Under the pieces are notes generated by a model. The model was not told the DNA's origin. It made no database searches and worked only from the letters and a program-made list of their open reading frames with translations. From assembly GCF_900324465.2 (NCBI RefSeq), contig NC_046620.1, forward strand, positions 15,836,336 through 15,900,335: 64,000 nt of DNA. The letters run 5' to 3'. The number at the start of each line of letters is the position of its first letter. Position 1 is the first letter of the stretch. The position numbers and the translations under genes are program-made. Shown in pieces: positions 1-12,320 of the stretch. The stretch comes from Anabas testudineus (taxonomy: Eukaryota; Chordata; Actinopteri; Anabantiformes; Anabantidae).

Positions 1-2248
1 GTGGATACACAAGATACATGGGAACAGCCTGAACCTGAAGGGTGTTGCACAGTGACGCGGAAATCATGATTCTCTTCGTTGTGTTGTGGTTCTCATTTTT
101 GTACATACAAATTTATTTATTGATCTTGTATGTTTTATGGATCTAGATTTGTCAATGAAGCACGTCTGATAGCGCTGAAGCCCAGAGAGATGGCACACTG
201 TGACGTGGTTTACCCCAACACAGAATGTAACACTGTCAACGTTGTCAAAACATTTTCTAATGGCTAATATTATTACTATTAATATGATTATTATAAAGCT
301 ATTTTAGCGAGTTAAATGAGGGGTGCTGTGTCTCCTTTGTCGTTTTTTTTTTGTGTTTATTTTCTGACTCCATCAACCAGATTTAAAAGCTGAAAGAAAA
401 AAGCAAGAAATTAATCTGAGCAATGAGTAAAAGGGCAACTTCACCAGTTTTTCAACTTGATTACCACATAGCAGAATCGCTGTGGTCATAATCTGAGCCA
501 TGAGTGGGCCAGAACATAGCTACACAGCAGCCAAGAAGAAACCATGCAAGGCTAACTCTGCCACATCTCGCAGATGACATCATCTGGAGGAGGTTTTTCA
601 ATTCAGAACATGTCAGCTGGAAAAGTTCTGAAGAAGCAGATCAACCATGATCAAGAAACCAGATAAGATCTGAACTCAATGTAAGATAATGCAGAGTTTT
701 ACAGTTGGAGGCAGAGAGAAGTTTGCATGAACTCGTCAAAGTACAACCCCGAGAAACGAGTTGAAAAATCAGTGCAGTTGCCTTTTCAGTATTTCTCTAT
801 TATATTTGTGACAATTTCATTCCTATTACTTCAGGGTAGCTGTGTTTGTTGATTCAACATTTATTACATATTTCATCTGACATTTTGAATCCCCTCGTTT
901 CTCCCTCATACATTCCTGTGTGATTTTTCTTTTCTGACATTTTTTTTTTAATTCAATAAAACCACGGTACATTTAAATGGTCACAGAGAGCTGTGCTCCA
1001 AGCTGCACGCATTTTACAGCATGAATGAATATATGATGTATTTCAGTTCCAAGAAATCATTTCAGATTTTCTTTTACCATGTATTTAGCGACATTTTCTC
1101 ATCCCCACTAATAAATCATGTTAAGAGTTAAACTAATTTGAACAGTAAATATAAGACGCATTTTTTTACAGTGCAGGCAAACTCACCAGGGAGAGCACTT
1201 ATTACAAATGCAAAATAGAGGTCAAGGAAAAGGATTTGCCAAAGAACATTTCCATTTTATTTATTCCTCTCTCTCTGTCTGCAGGAATTTGCAATGCAAA
1301 TACATGAAGACCATATACACCTATTAAGAAAGGTTAAAGGAGGGGACAGAACAATTTAGCCCTGGTATAAGAAGTCAAATGCACAAAATCCCATGGGCAT
1401 TCACTTCACTTAACTTGGACCGACTCCTCCACAGAGGATATTTTGGTCTATTCACACACCTGTTGTGGCAAAGAGCTGCACTCACAAGCATGGAGCTGAA
1501 TATAAAGCACCCAGCTGAAATCCTGAAACGTGCAGCAGTAGCCTCGGGTTAAGTGAAGCAGGCTCCAATTAAAGGTCAGCGGTTTATAAAATATACAAGT
1601 GTGAGATATCAATTCAATCCTCAGGCACTTGCTGAAAAAAAAAAAAAAAGTGCTGACAGGTGCTCAGCAGAACATCAAAAAAATCAAACAGATCTAAATG
1701 GTCTTGGCCACAATCACAGCCTTACCTTGTAAAGATCCATCAGACAATTTGTCGCCTCTTGACCTTATTTCAAGTTATTTTTAAGTTTTTAGAAAAGTCA
1801 GCCGTGAACAACAGCATTTTAATTGAACCTTGCCATTTCTGAAAACACAAATTAAACAAGTGAAGTGATATTTTTAAGCATGCAGCATTAAATAGAAAAA
1901 AAAAGTGCTCTGCAAATGTCCGTACTGTAAACATACAAACAAATCATTCATAAAACGAATCGTTTCGGAAACGGCGATCACACAGGCGAGAAGCTGCCGG
2001 GAAAATCTCACAAGCCCAAAATCCACAGATTCCACTCTTCACTCAGTCAAAATCGCTAAAGAAAGCAGAGAGGCAATATTAAAGCTTTGGTCCTCATCAC
2101 AGTCATTAAGGGGGAGTGCTTGATTCGTCTTGATTCTTCATTTTGGCAAAAATATAAAAAGATTTCATCAGTGTTATCACTTCAGCCTATGTTCAGACAT
2201 TCTAAATACTCAGTGCTGTGGTGGTTGAACACTTCTGGTGTTTAAGGC
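1..2248. other. Intergenic DNA and probable fuca1 3' UTR
   Basis: No coding exon could be supported here. The sequence is AT-rich with homopolymer runs. The part next to 2248 should hold the 3' UTR of fuca1, which ends in this direction; a minus-strand AATAAA lies near 1257-1262, but the true polyadenylation site cannot be fixed by eye. A plus-strand AATAAA near 953 could belong to a gene ending at the left edge, but the first 70 bases show no recognisable protein end. Confidence 0.5.
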
Positions 2249-5200
2249 TCATTGGATATTCTCCAGTTTGAGTGTCCACGCCTGACCAGGGGTATAGGGC
2301 AGCTCGGGCAGCTGCACAACAATGCCACCACTGGGTTGGACTGGAGACCAGGATAAAGGCTTAGGATTCCCCAACAAAGTCACCTGCACAAGGAACAAAA
2401 CTCAATGATTTAGTCTCTGGTGTTTCATCCACATCCACAGCCCTCGTTCTGTGCAAAAATGTATTTGAATGTGTCTATAAAGCTAAAATGAGGCTTAAAC
2501 AGCCTGAGTTTATTAGACCTAGTGTATAGCTCCCAAAGTTTTTGTCATTTTGCTATAAAATTTCCTCTTTGTGTTTTCTTAAACACACGTTTTTTCTGTT
2601 CAGTTGCAGTGGAAATGTGCCTTTTATTATTTATATAATTTTATATTACTGTATACAAAAATGGAACTGTGTCCAAAGATACCGCAGCTTTAGAGGATAT
2701 AAAGTGCTGGGAGAGAAGGATTTAGGATTGGGGATATTGTTTTTACAAAGGGCTTTTACAGGTGGGCAATAACAAGAACAATATTTTAAGCAAGCAAACA
2801 TTTATTTATGTTTATATGGGCTTTTTTAAGACAGACTGAAAACCTGTTATTTGAGTTTTTAGGGATTTGTGACAATGTGTTTCTGTTTCTCACAAGGTCC
2901 AAGCTTCGCTATTGACTTTCTATAATGTGTAAAATCATCATAGAAAACATTGTGTCTTTACCTTGGTGGCTGCGGATGTTTTGGGTTTCAGCAGCTTCAG
3001 TTTGGGATTGGGAGGTTTGGCTGTCATGATGGCATAGACTGTGGTCCCTTTAGACGTATACCTGTAAAGATCGGGGTACATTTACCCATAATCTGCATAG
3101 AAATTATTGGCTTGCTCACTTAATCATGACTATAGCAGTTATTTTGTTTTATTCTGCACTTAACCCCAAACGTACTGTAGGTGTGTGACTTCTACATACA
3201 TCACTGAAAAAAGATTCAACTGTCCCTTCTACTTACCAGACTGGTATGGTGCTGTTCTCTGCCTGTACCCTCCAGGGTTTAGAAGCATAGATGGCCTCCC
3301 CGTTGATGTCCAACCAGGCTCCAACACCCCTGAGTCTCTCCTCAAATAAAGTGGGGATCATCCCATCAGGTGTGGGACCCACATTTAGGAGGTAGTTGCC
3401 TCCCAGAGCTACAGTTTGAACGAGATCCTGTGGTAAAAGCAACAGTAGGCAGAGGTCAGAGATACTGATCACAGTATTACTAAACTGAACAATATGCTGA
3501 GGAAAAAAAAAATATCCAGACTTAAATTATGGTTATTTTTGCAAGGGTAACACAGACAGGTCTGATGTATATGTTAGCACAACAACACAGTAAAAATTCA
3601 AGCATTTATTTGTTGACAAGACATCAGAATCTAGTCAGTCTGAGAGCTGTGCACCGTACAAGTGCAGAAATATAATTACTATATCTTACCATTATAACAG
3701 CCATATACAAACATAGCCACAACCTGGCTATGACTACAGATTAGTTTATCTACTGTAAAATTATATATGACATATCCTCACCACTATGATGGTGGGTAAG
3801 GGCATCATTTCACTCAGCTTCATGTTCCGACGGTAACCCCATGACAGCGTGTCCACTGATGTGCATTTCTCCCATTTGTGTTTAACTAGGTGGCCTGGAG
3901 TATACTTGTCATCACAGTTATAGTAGCCACCATGTTTACAACCACACCCAGCGCCCCATCGGTCATTGGTCACAACAGTATCCTAAAACAAAGGAGACAT
4001 CTTAAGTTGCATCTTCACACTTCATTGTTGAACTGCTTCCTTCAAAAACACTACATTTTTTGTTGTTAACACAGTTAACGTGTTGGTTCCTTGTTATGAA
4101 GACATTTACCTTGACAGGGCTGTCATTGTAGAGCCAGGCCAGGAACTCAGTGGAGTTCCAGTAGGTGTCAGGTGCTTCCCAGTCCCCATCAGACCAGAGA
4201 ACCTCAGGTTTGTACCTTAAAGGACACAGCAAGTCAAAGGTTCAGAGACACTTCATAAGCTCACGTGCAGTCACATGCTGGTTCACTTATGATTGACAAG
4301 ATCATGCGCAATGAAGTGCAGTCATATGATGTAGTAATCATCATTTTAAGTGTTACAGACCTGACAATCATGTTATAAAGCTCTGGCAGCAGTTTCTGCA
4401 TCACATACTTCTGCGTTTTGAATCCGTTCTTCTTGTCAAACAGGTAGAGAGGGTGGAACCACTCATACAGGGAGTTGTAGAGTCCATAGTGCAATGACCT
4501 AAATACAAAAATTAGCAATGTTAACTGCTGCTGCTGTGACAGACAAAATCCATTAGACTATGCCATCGCTATAGAGGAGCTACTGAGCAAAATTCAGGCC
4601 CCAGAACAACAGTATTATACTGAGGTATAATACTCTGGGTATGTCAATACAGAGCTCAAATCAAATACCAGTGCCCCCTTACTCACAAATTGGATTTGAG
4701 GAGAGGGATGGTGTGTCACTAATAAATGAGTCAGCAGCCCACTGCGACTTCATAAATGTATCAGAGAGCAGCAACACAATAAAGCCTGTACGACTGCAAG
4801 TCATCAGATATTCCTGATCTAAACTATTCCAAGCACAACATCATGTCTTGAGCTGTCTTGAGTTTTCAGTCGAACACAGTGGGTATGCTTGTACAGCACT
4901 TTTCCATCCAGTGCTTGCATGATTTCTCATTTTGTCAGTGACAGCGACAGCAACAACAACAACAACAACAACAACAACATCCCCAGCATGTGACATCCCA
5001 CCTGCTGCGCACAGCCTCTCCCAGGTCTCCCACTAGGTCCCTGTGAGGACCAGTATCAACAGAATTCCAGTTCCAGGAGTTTGGAGACTCCCAGTTGGTA
5101 AAACCCTCATGGTGTTTGGCGGTCAGGACGACGTACCTGCAATTCAGAGAATGAGTGAGTTGACGTGTTTAACTGTAACGGGAAGTGTAAATCACAGCAC

Positions 5201-5562
5201 TAGCTGAGGAAATGACCTCACTTTGCACCAGAGGCCTTGAATATATCGGCCCACTCCTCCGGGTCGAAGAACTGAGCGTGAAAGTGCGGGGCGAACTCCG
5301 GGTAGCTGAACCCAGGAGGGTAGTTCTTCGACATGTAGTCCACACACGCCCGGTCCGGAGGCTGCTCGCCCTGCCAGTGCCACCAGAACCACTCGCTGCC
5401 AAACCCGGGGACAGAAAACACACCCCAGTGGATAAAAATCCCCAGCTTAGCCTCGTCGTACCACGAAGGAAGTGGTCTCGCGTCCAGACTGGTCCAGTCG
5501 GGGGTGTAGCGAGCAGCCGTGTGGCAAACACAAGCGGCCGCAAACAGCAACACGGCTAGCAT
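2249..5562 (-). CDS. fuca1: Tissue alpha-L-fucosidase (lysosomal GH29 enzyme), 8 exons
   Basis: Removes alpha-L-fucose from glycoproteins and glycolipids in the lysosome. Coding exons: 5222-5562, 5002-5136, 4361-4498, 4110-4215, 3782-3982, 3237-3427, 2962-3061, 2249-2383. They total 1347 bases, or 448 residues, against about 466 in human FUCA1. The start was chosen because it opens a hydrophobic signal peptide ([17 protein letters not shown]) just before RYTPDW, the usual mature start. GH29 blocks are clear: [76 protein letters not shown]. Asp214 in WSDGDW aligns with the known nucleophile (human Asp225), and Glu278 in HKWEKC sits 64 residues on, the same spacing as the human acid/base Glu289. 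FUCA1 rather than FUCA2 is favoured by [17 protein letters not shown] and YASKPWRVQ. All splice sites are GT-AG and the gene looks intact. Confidence 0.95.
4950..4980. repeat. (CAA)n microsatellite in fuca1 intron 2
   Basis: An almost pure CAA run in the 503-base intron between exons 2 and 3. Similar CAA or TGT runs occur near 5660-5680, 7955-7978, 9106-9136 and 48343-48361, so the triplet is common across this window. Confidence 0.9.
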
Positions 5563-6936
5563 GTTCGCAAAAGCTTACATTTAAAGTCGAGAAGCTCTGT
5601 TTACACCTCGGTGCGACAAGGAAATAAAGTCAGCGGCTTTCACTTTTGTGCAGCTATTACTTTTTGTTGTTGTTGTTGTTTTCAATCATATGACCGTTTC
5701 AATCATGCGCCGCGTCTTCTTCTGCTTCTTTTTCTTCTTCTTCTTCGTTTTAATGTAGCGTAACTTTATCGCCACCTGCTGGTCGGCTGCAGAGTCCTTC
5801 TTCCAAATGTGAAGATGTGCTATTAAAACTTTCATTACTGTGTGAGAAACTACTTTTTAAGCTCCATATGCCCATTGTCCACATGCTCCAGTGACATTTT
5901 TTAAATAATGATAAACAAATAATATTAAAATAAATAATAACATGACACGCAGTATAAAAACAATGGCACAATAAATTTAGTGTCCCCCAGTCTGACCCAT
6001 AGACTGTATGTTTAATGTAAAGGTTGGATATGTTGTGCCTTCTTCTAAGAGTTCCATTGCCATTGTGTCTCCAAGTGAAGTTTCTGTGTTACTTACAGAT
6101 GATGGTAATTTCATTTGGCTTGCTTTTAAAGTGCTGTGTATTTATCTTCTTATGATTTCAGACAGGCTTTGCTCAACAAACAGACAGACAAACCATCTTA
6201 TATTCCAGTGGCGTGTTTTTTATAACTGGCCTTCTTCCTTTCAGAAGAAAACTAATTACAACAGAGAAAAAAGATAACCCAATCTGTCCACCCTGTAAAT
6301 GGCTGTTGTCTTTCATTATATTTATCACAGCATCATATAACATTTTTCTGAATTGACTCTGAAATACCAAAGATGCAAGTTTATAATTACAGATGGCAAG
6401 GATCACTCAGGTTTTCTGGTTTCAGGTTTTCCAAAAGAGCTACTGTAAATTTACTACATGTAAAGCAAATTCACCATTCAATCTGATTCATTCCAACATG
6501 TTGAAAATAGTAATTAAATACGGCTCAAGATGTGTCCCAGCATCTGAGTTGAGTGAGTTGGTTGTTTTTGGATTTTTTTTTTTTTTTTTAAATCATGTGC
6601 ATGAAAACAGTATTCTATAGATTATTTTATTTTAAAGGAAATAAGATGAGAAACAGATTTCTCTGTGATAGCTACATATTGATTAGTTTATATACCTTAT
6701 AAAAGAAACGTTTTGAACGTTTCCCCACAAATAAAAATGCCTGTGCTGTGGCAAAATAATATTAAATCCTATCAGGTTTCCATTTCAAGGCCTATACACA
6801 TGGACTTATTTCCACGTTTATTAGTATTGTATCTTTCCAATACTCTCCGATTGTCTCTCCTATATTCTGTAGCGATGTAGGCCACATGATGTTGTCATTA
6901 TAAAGAGATGCGGTCAGTGGGCAACTGACTGAGGAT
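5563..6936. other. fuca1 promoter region and AT-rich intergenic DNA
   Basis: The first 150 bases upstream of the fuca1 start should hold its 5' UTR and promoter. A TGT run (about 5660-5680) and a TTC-rich tract (about 5717-5746) follow. No TATA box is obvious. From about 5800 to 6900 I see only AT-rich DNA with no coding signal. Confidence 0.5.
6817..6822 (-). terminator. Candidate polyadenylation signal for the Tc1-HTH ORF
   Basis: AATAAA on the minus strand, about 115 bases beyond the stop codon of the 180-residue ORF. The position would suit a short single-exon transcript. A six-base signal is weak evidence by itself. Confidence 0.3.
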
Positions 6937-7479
6937 TCACGTCACCGATGGTTCCGGGTGGTTCTCGCTCCTGCACACTGAGTCCGCGGAGGACTGCATG
7001 TCTGAGTCAGGGTGATCCTCAGTCCTGCCCACAAAATCCGTGGACGTGTCAGTCTGTCCCGGGCAGGATGCGTATGCAGCCAGAGCCTCCAGCCCGGCCA
7101 GGACGAGCGGGTCCCGCCGCTGAGACCTGCGGCCGTAGCCCAGCCGCTTCAGGGTCCGTCGAGTGGTGGTCAGCGAGATGGGCTTCTCCTGCCCGCTGCT
7201 GTTGTACAGAGCCTGGATCTGCACGCTCGTAGCCTGGTTGTTCGCCTCCACCATTCTCTCGATCCTCCTCTCGCCACTCTCATCCACCAGGCGCTTCCTC
7301 CCGCAGGAGCCCCGGTGACTGGAGGTTTTCTGCTTCTCGCACCATTCCCGGTAGACCCGAGACACCGCAGTCTTGGAGAATCCCAGCCGGTTCACGGTCT
7401 CCGAGATGCTGCAGCCGGCGCTCCGGGCTCCGACGATCATACCCCGCTCGAACTCGCTTAAATCCCGAGACTTCCCCAT
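6937..7479 (-). CDS. Tc1-like transposase DNA-binding domain only; possible domesticated gene
   Basis: A 180-residue single-exon ORF starting MGKSRDLSEFERGMIVGARS, the typical start of fish Tc1-like transposases. Residues about 1-60 form the first helix-turn-helix (ISETVNRLGFSKTAVSRVYREW) and about 65-125 the second half of the paired-like domain, including the GRKRLVDE linker and TTRRTLKRLGYGRRS. Homology stops at about residue 130, just where the DDE catalytic core should start. An acidic, Ser-rich tail of about 50 residues (HPDSDMQSS, SENHPEPS) follows and then a stop. No terminal inverted repeats were found. The ORF is GC- and CpG-rich in an AT-rich setting and has no disabling change across the homologous part, unlike a dead transposon. 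It may be a co-opted DNA-binding protein, or a fragment kept open by chance. Tc1 homology is secure; function is not known. Confidence 0.6.
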   Translation of the reverse strand: MGKSRDLSEFERGMIVGARSAGCSISETVNRLGFSKTAVSRVYREWCEKQKTSSHRGSCGRKRLVDESGERRIERMVEANNQATSVQIQALYNSSGQEKPISLTTTRRTLKRLGYGRRSQRRDPLVLAGLEALAAYASCPGQTDTSTDFVGRTEDHPDSDMQSSADSVCRSENHPEPSVT

Positions 7480-8728
7480 GTGTCAGTGTCGAGTCCGGCG
7501 GGGAAGCTGCTTCAGAGACGGACTGCAGAGCCCCGCTTTCGGCTCCACACTGAACAAAGTCGTCCAAATAATAATCGTTCTTCTTCTGTGGTTTGTGCCG
7601 CACCACGCTCCGTGAACGCGTCCTGTCGCCCTCCTCAGTTCGTTCTGTCATATTCTGTCATGAATGTTTGATATTATTATCTGACAGACGCAAAGAAAAC
7701 TGTAAGCAGGTATAAAGAAAACCTGCCTTGGATGTGTTTTGTAGGAGCTCCGACGCCTAAAACTAATTAAGGGTTTCAAAATAATAAAAAAAAAACTGTC
7801 AAGAATCAGACGGTAATTCATTGGAGGGTTTAGATGGTGACAGTGAAGGTGTCTGGGACCAGCAGGAATGATGCTGCATTAAAATGCCCCCCCCCCCCGG
7901 TTTTTATTATTCTGAATAATTAGCCTTTGTGTTATTGTGTTTTGATTATTATAAAACAACAACAACAACAACAACAACCCTCTGCAGTCAAAAAAGGTGA
8001 TGATCATAAGTCATTCTACACCCTAATAGCAAATAGTTTAGCTCAGGCATTCAGATTAAACTACTTGGGGAGACGTTTTGTATCTGGAGTGATCCTCATT
8101 GCAAATAATTTTTCCTTTAATAGGGGCTGGATCACTAGAGGGCATCACAGGACACTTTTTAGACAGAACAGTCCTGCAGGTTCCTCAGATTCAAATCCAT
8201 GTCAAACCACAAGGAAATGAACACATCTTGAGATGAATAAATGTCTGACCGTAAAAAAACAAAAAAACAAACAAACACTTTTACACACAAACATCAGATG
8301 GAGGACAAACAGATACACAAAGCATTTATTGCATTTATTGATACCCACAAAGCTCATTTTATCTGTGAAGTGTAATCTCAATCACACCGTATCAAAACAT
8401 GTAACAAGCTACTCGGTTAATCAGAAAGCTGCAGCTTTATGAGTGACAGCACATATAGGAGGATTTGGTTACCTGTGCAAAGTCATGGACAGGAAATGAA
8501 AGACCACGATAATAATGAAAAGAAAAATAGACTGAATCTATTTGGAATCAATTTGCAGTCCAGCAAATCACTGGAGTATAATATCTCCAACTATCAAAAA
8601 AAATCATATCTTCTGGTTACAAATTAGTCAATAAATAAAGTCAGCTTACAGTAATAATTTAACATAAATAACAGTTTGGCCACAGTTAAAGAAATTATCT
8701 CCTTCACCGTTTATTGTGCGCTACAATT
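7480..8728. other. CpG-rich upstream DNA, then AT-rich DNA and zbtb8b 3' UTR
   Basis: Bases 7480 to about 7650 continue the CpG-rich stretch upstream of the Tc1-HTH ORF and could be its promoter. A C-run (about 7888-7897) and a CAA run (about 7955-7978) follow. Minus-strand AATAAA signals near 8322-8339 and at about 8710 are candidates for the zbtb8b 3' end. No other coding sequence is evident. Confidence 0.45.
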
Positions 8729-11288
8729 TCACAGACTGTGACCTACGTCAGTGCAGACAGCCAGCTGCCTTTCAAGCATCTGTTTCTCCACCAAGTCCTC
8801 CACTCTGCCAACCTCCACCTCATCTACATCGTCAATAAAACTGGACCAGTCTGTATTGCCGTCTGCGCGCTCCATGGGCTCCTGCTGGCTGGCAGGGTGA
8901 ACTGGGTCAGAATCGTCATGAGTGGTGGTCACACAGTTGCAGCTTTCGCAGATGCCAAAGCGTCTGAGTCCAGGGGAAACACTGGATCCGGTGAAGGTCC
9001 GCCTGCAGCTTTTACAAGACACTGGCCAGTAGTGCCTGTGAACCTGCAGATGGTTGATACAATAAAAAAAAAAAAACAGACAAGTATGTGACTCATTAGC
9101 ACAGGCAACAACAACAACAACAACAACAACAACAACCTGTAGACTATAGGTGAAAAACACCATCATCCAAATGATTTACTGCTCTCATTATACTTCATTA
9201 ACTGCACACAATACACAGACAACATGGAAAATAAAGGGATTTAGCTCAACTAAAGACTGAGACAGTAATTACTGTTTACAACTCCTAGCAAACGCTGCCT
9301 TAAATAAACCAATATATCTTCACCATGCATTATTGACTTTACAATTCTCTGCAAACAGAATGCAGTAATTTATCTGTAAACTGAAACAAGAGAACAAATT
9401 ATTGCCATTATACAATTTCCCACAAAAGTTGTAATTAAAAGTCAGGAGTTTAAGAGTTTGTATAAATCAATATATCAGAATGAAGAACACTGTAATTTAA
9501 CATTGCTCTCTATAAGCCAACTATTTCTCTGTATGACAGTTGCTGACATTAGCTGTTGCTAAAATGTGATTTTCCTTATACTCCAATTCTCTTAGTTAAG
9601 GAGCCTTTGGCCTTAGGTACCCTATACTAAAAACGAGGCTGATTATCCTGAAGTCAAAGCTACACTGAGATCTTACACTGAGCGCATGGCTGCGAAGGTG
9701 TTCCTGTCTCGTGAACCTCTTGCCGCACATGGGACAGGGGAAGGGCCTCTCTCCTGTGTGACAACGGATGTGTCTTTTCATGATGCCTTTCTGTTTGGCA
9801 GTGTATGGGCAGAACGGGCACTTGTGGAGTTTCACTAAACCATCACCTGCAGCGGAAAAGAGAGAGACCGACAACTCAAATTAGGGTTGGGCAATGTAGA
9901 CTTTAAACTATAGCATGATATTCTAGGGTAACAATATGATACAAGAACAGTACACTTGAACAATACTTCTTTGTACTGTACAGTTATTCGATATGGCACA
10001 ACCCTAGTTCAAATCTATCTGAACAGGACAGTGCAGAAAAACATATAATATAATTATATTATACGTCAAACTGCGCAAATGGCATGTGTTTAGCCTGTTG
10101 CTGCTGACTACCTGTAAACTCTCCAATCCAATCAGGCTGGATCTCCACGATTGATGATCCTACAAACCCTAAACCTTCATCTATTCTGCCTCCTCCTGTG
10201 CTGCTACTAAGTCCTTGAGTAAAACGCTGCCCCATTCTGTCCCCAAGAGGACTGGGGCCTTCGCCCCTGGCCAGCATCTCCATCAGCTGCCTGGCATTGA
10301 AAGAAGGACTGTATCCAAGAGGGGAGCGCTCACTGGAGTGAGAGGGACTTGGGGGAAGTAGTCTGCTATGATGAGGATTGTGCAGAGAAGGCCCAGGATA
10401 TGAGGCCAGGTCTTTGGTTTCAGGGGACTCCATAAGCTCCTCATCAGGGTCGTATTCTATCTTAGGGTTCACTAACTCCGGGGTTAAAGCAGAGGATGAG
10501 GAGGATGATAGATTAGTCTGATCCATGTGTCCCTTCTGTCCTTCGCTCCCAGATGCAAACTCCCCTGTGGAATGGTAGTCACTGTCCATGTCCCTGCTGG
10601 TCCCTGGTGGAGTGGTGACAGGGATAGACAAGGGGGTTCTAGCCGAGGTCACAGACTCTGGACCTAATCTGGATCCTCTATCTGCGTCTGCTACTGCGGA
10701 ATGAGGTTCTGCAGCACCTGCACCACTGGAGATAGTTGCAGCTGGAGTACCGCTGTCTGCAGGACCTATTCCTCCATCCTGAGCCTGGACCTCTTTCTCT
10801 GTGTTCCTCTCCTTCTCTTTGCTGCATATTTCCAAAGATGAGCGGATGTAGCTTTTACAGAAGTTCACCAGGTCAGTCATCTGCAGGTAGCTGGCTGCTG
10901 ACATCACCTCAATGACATTGCTTCTGTTTAGGGCCAAACGGCCAGAGTACAGAAAGTCCAGGATAATTGAGAAAGCATCAGCTGTTACGATGTCCAAAGA
11001 TGCTGTACTGTGGCGTTGACCACTATCCTGAAAAGAAAAATGTTTGAGGTTTTTTTAATAGCATCTAAGGCATCTGATGAAACACTGGACAGTACTTTTA
11101 TCAGTTCCTCTTACCTGCAGGTAGTGAACCAGAAGAGCCCGGAAGTAGCCGCTCCCAGCGAACAGTACATTACGATGAGCTTTGAAGACACGGCCCTCAA
11201 CAAGGATGCTACAGTCACAAAAGAAGTCCCGCTTACGTTGCTCATTGAGTTCAAACAGCAGTTTGGGCAGATAGCAAGGCACTTCCAT
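8729..11288 (-). CDS. zbtb8b: Zinc finger and BTB domain-containing protein 8B
   Basis: Probable nuclear transcription regulator. Coding exons: 11115-11288, 10112-11027, 9677-9846, 8729-9043; total 1575 bases, 524 residues. The start opens [21 protein letters not shown], matching human ZBTB8B ([21 protein letters not shown]). The BTB domain (about residues 1-125) is split by intron 1 after HYLQ and continues [20 protein letters not shown] long Ser/Pro-rich linker encoded by exon 2 precedes two C2H2 fingers ([31 protein letters not shown]). The last His of finger 2 comes from exon 4, so intron 3 cuts the finger. A degenerate Cys-rich block ([17 protein letters not shown]) and an acidic tail follow, as in ZBTB8B. 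Zbtb8a is less likely because its finger region differs (human CPYCTHVVKRKADLKRH). Neighbouring genes do not reveal its targets. Confidence 0.93.
9882..10008. mobile_element. Short non-autonomous DNA element (MITE) in zbtb8b intron 3
   Basis: About 127 bases bounded by imperfect inverted ends, TTAGGGTTGGGC on the left and the complement of GCACAACCCTAG on the right. The interior is AT-rich with no ORF. The ends resemble the widespread fish element family that opens with a TAGGGCTGGGCAAT-like sequence. The family name is not certain. Confidence 0.55.
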
Positions 11289-11878
11289 ATTTACACCTCG
11301 GTGGGTCCTTCCAGGAAAAGAGAAGAGTGAAGCAAGGAGGGTGTCAGTTTAAAGAGGAAAATCAAAGGGTCTATATTGAAGTTTTGTAGAGTTTGATTGA
11401 TGACATTTGATTTACCTTTAACTATAGGCTGTGTGACAGATTTCTTGTTAAGTGACAAATTCTCTTTCTTAAGATACATAGATATATAGATTAATTATTG
11501 TTTATGCCAAGTCAAAATTACTAATAGGGGAAGAAATAATCCTTTAACAATTACTTAACTTAGTTAGCTAATGGGCATTACGTTTGTGCAAGTTTAATCA
11601 GAGATTAAGCAACGATTAACAATGTTACCCTAATCAACACGGTTATTAACATTTACAGATACAAATAGCAAAACAAATACACAACCCTACAGGTTTAACA
11701 GAGTAGACACAAAGGGAAGGTAAAGGTTAAGTACCTTAGCTCTTCTCTATGTTTACATACAAGTTAGCTTGTGTGGCTAACACCGAGTACAAACGCAACC
11801 GACTAACGTCACCGCCTGCAATTTATTAAGCAGGCTGACACATGACGGTGTTTATAAAGATACATATAACGGTCTCAC

Positions 11879-12000
11879 CTGTGTAGTTACGCATTTGAGC
11901 TTCACAAAACCTTTATCGTAACAAAAAGCTAGAGATTCAGTTAGCTAGGCTAGGCTCATTGCCCCATATCCCCATAAACCATCAACTTCCGCTGTCAGTA
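11879..12000 (-). promoter_or_regulatory. Probable zbtb8b 5' UTR exon and promoter
   Basis: On the minus strand a good donor (ACACAG followed by GTGAGA) lies at 11873-11878, upstream of the coding start at 11288. The intervening 590 bases would be a 5' UTR intron, with an acceptor expected just before the first coding exon. A CRE-like GTGACG lies near 12004. The transcription start cannot be placed from sequence. Confidence 0.35.
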
Positions 12001-12249
12001 AGTAGTGACGTTTTTCACTTATCCAATCACGGACCGATGGAGGCGTGGTCGTACGATTACGCGTACGTATTAAAAACAAGTTGCAATAAATAATGTGAAT
12101 ACTCACAGTCTATTGATTGCTGAGATAAAGTTTGGTTTTCGTCATAACATATAACACAAACAAACTGTAAGTTGTGTAGCTGCAAAAACATTGTAATAAC
12201 TTGCACTTTGGCAAGGAGTAAGCATCTCTATAGTCCAAGACAGACACAG

Positions 12250-12320
12250 CGGTGCTTGTTTCCAACCATCCCTGCACCTACAGCTTCCGATTGTATGAAC
12301 ACACCTGATCCAGGTAATAA
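12250..12320 (-). repeat. Interspersed repeat, copy 1
   Basis: Read on the minus strand this stretch runs from TTACCTGGATCAGGTGTGTT to GGTTGGAAACAAGCACC. The same order of motifs occurs on the plus strand at about 40500-40562. It is therefore an interspersed repeat with at least two copies in the window. Confidence 0.6.

Noticed and set aside
1-110. Possible C-terminal exon of a gene running into the window from the left
   Set aside because: Three short open frames end here (for example VDTQDTWEQPEPEGCCTVTR), but none matches a family I know and there is no splice evidence.
5212-5559. Long plus-strand ORF opposite fuca1 exon 1
   Set aside because: It is the antisense shadow of a GC-rich coding exon with clear GH29 homology on the minus strand.
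6948-7461. Plus-strand ORFs of 94 and 149 residues
   Set aside because: They overlap the Tc1-like ORF in other frames and have Arg/Pro/Gly-rich translations typical of GC-rich shadow frames.
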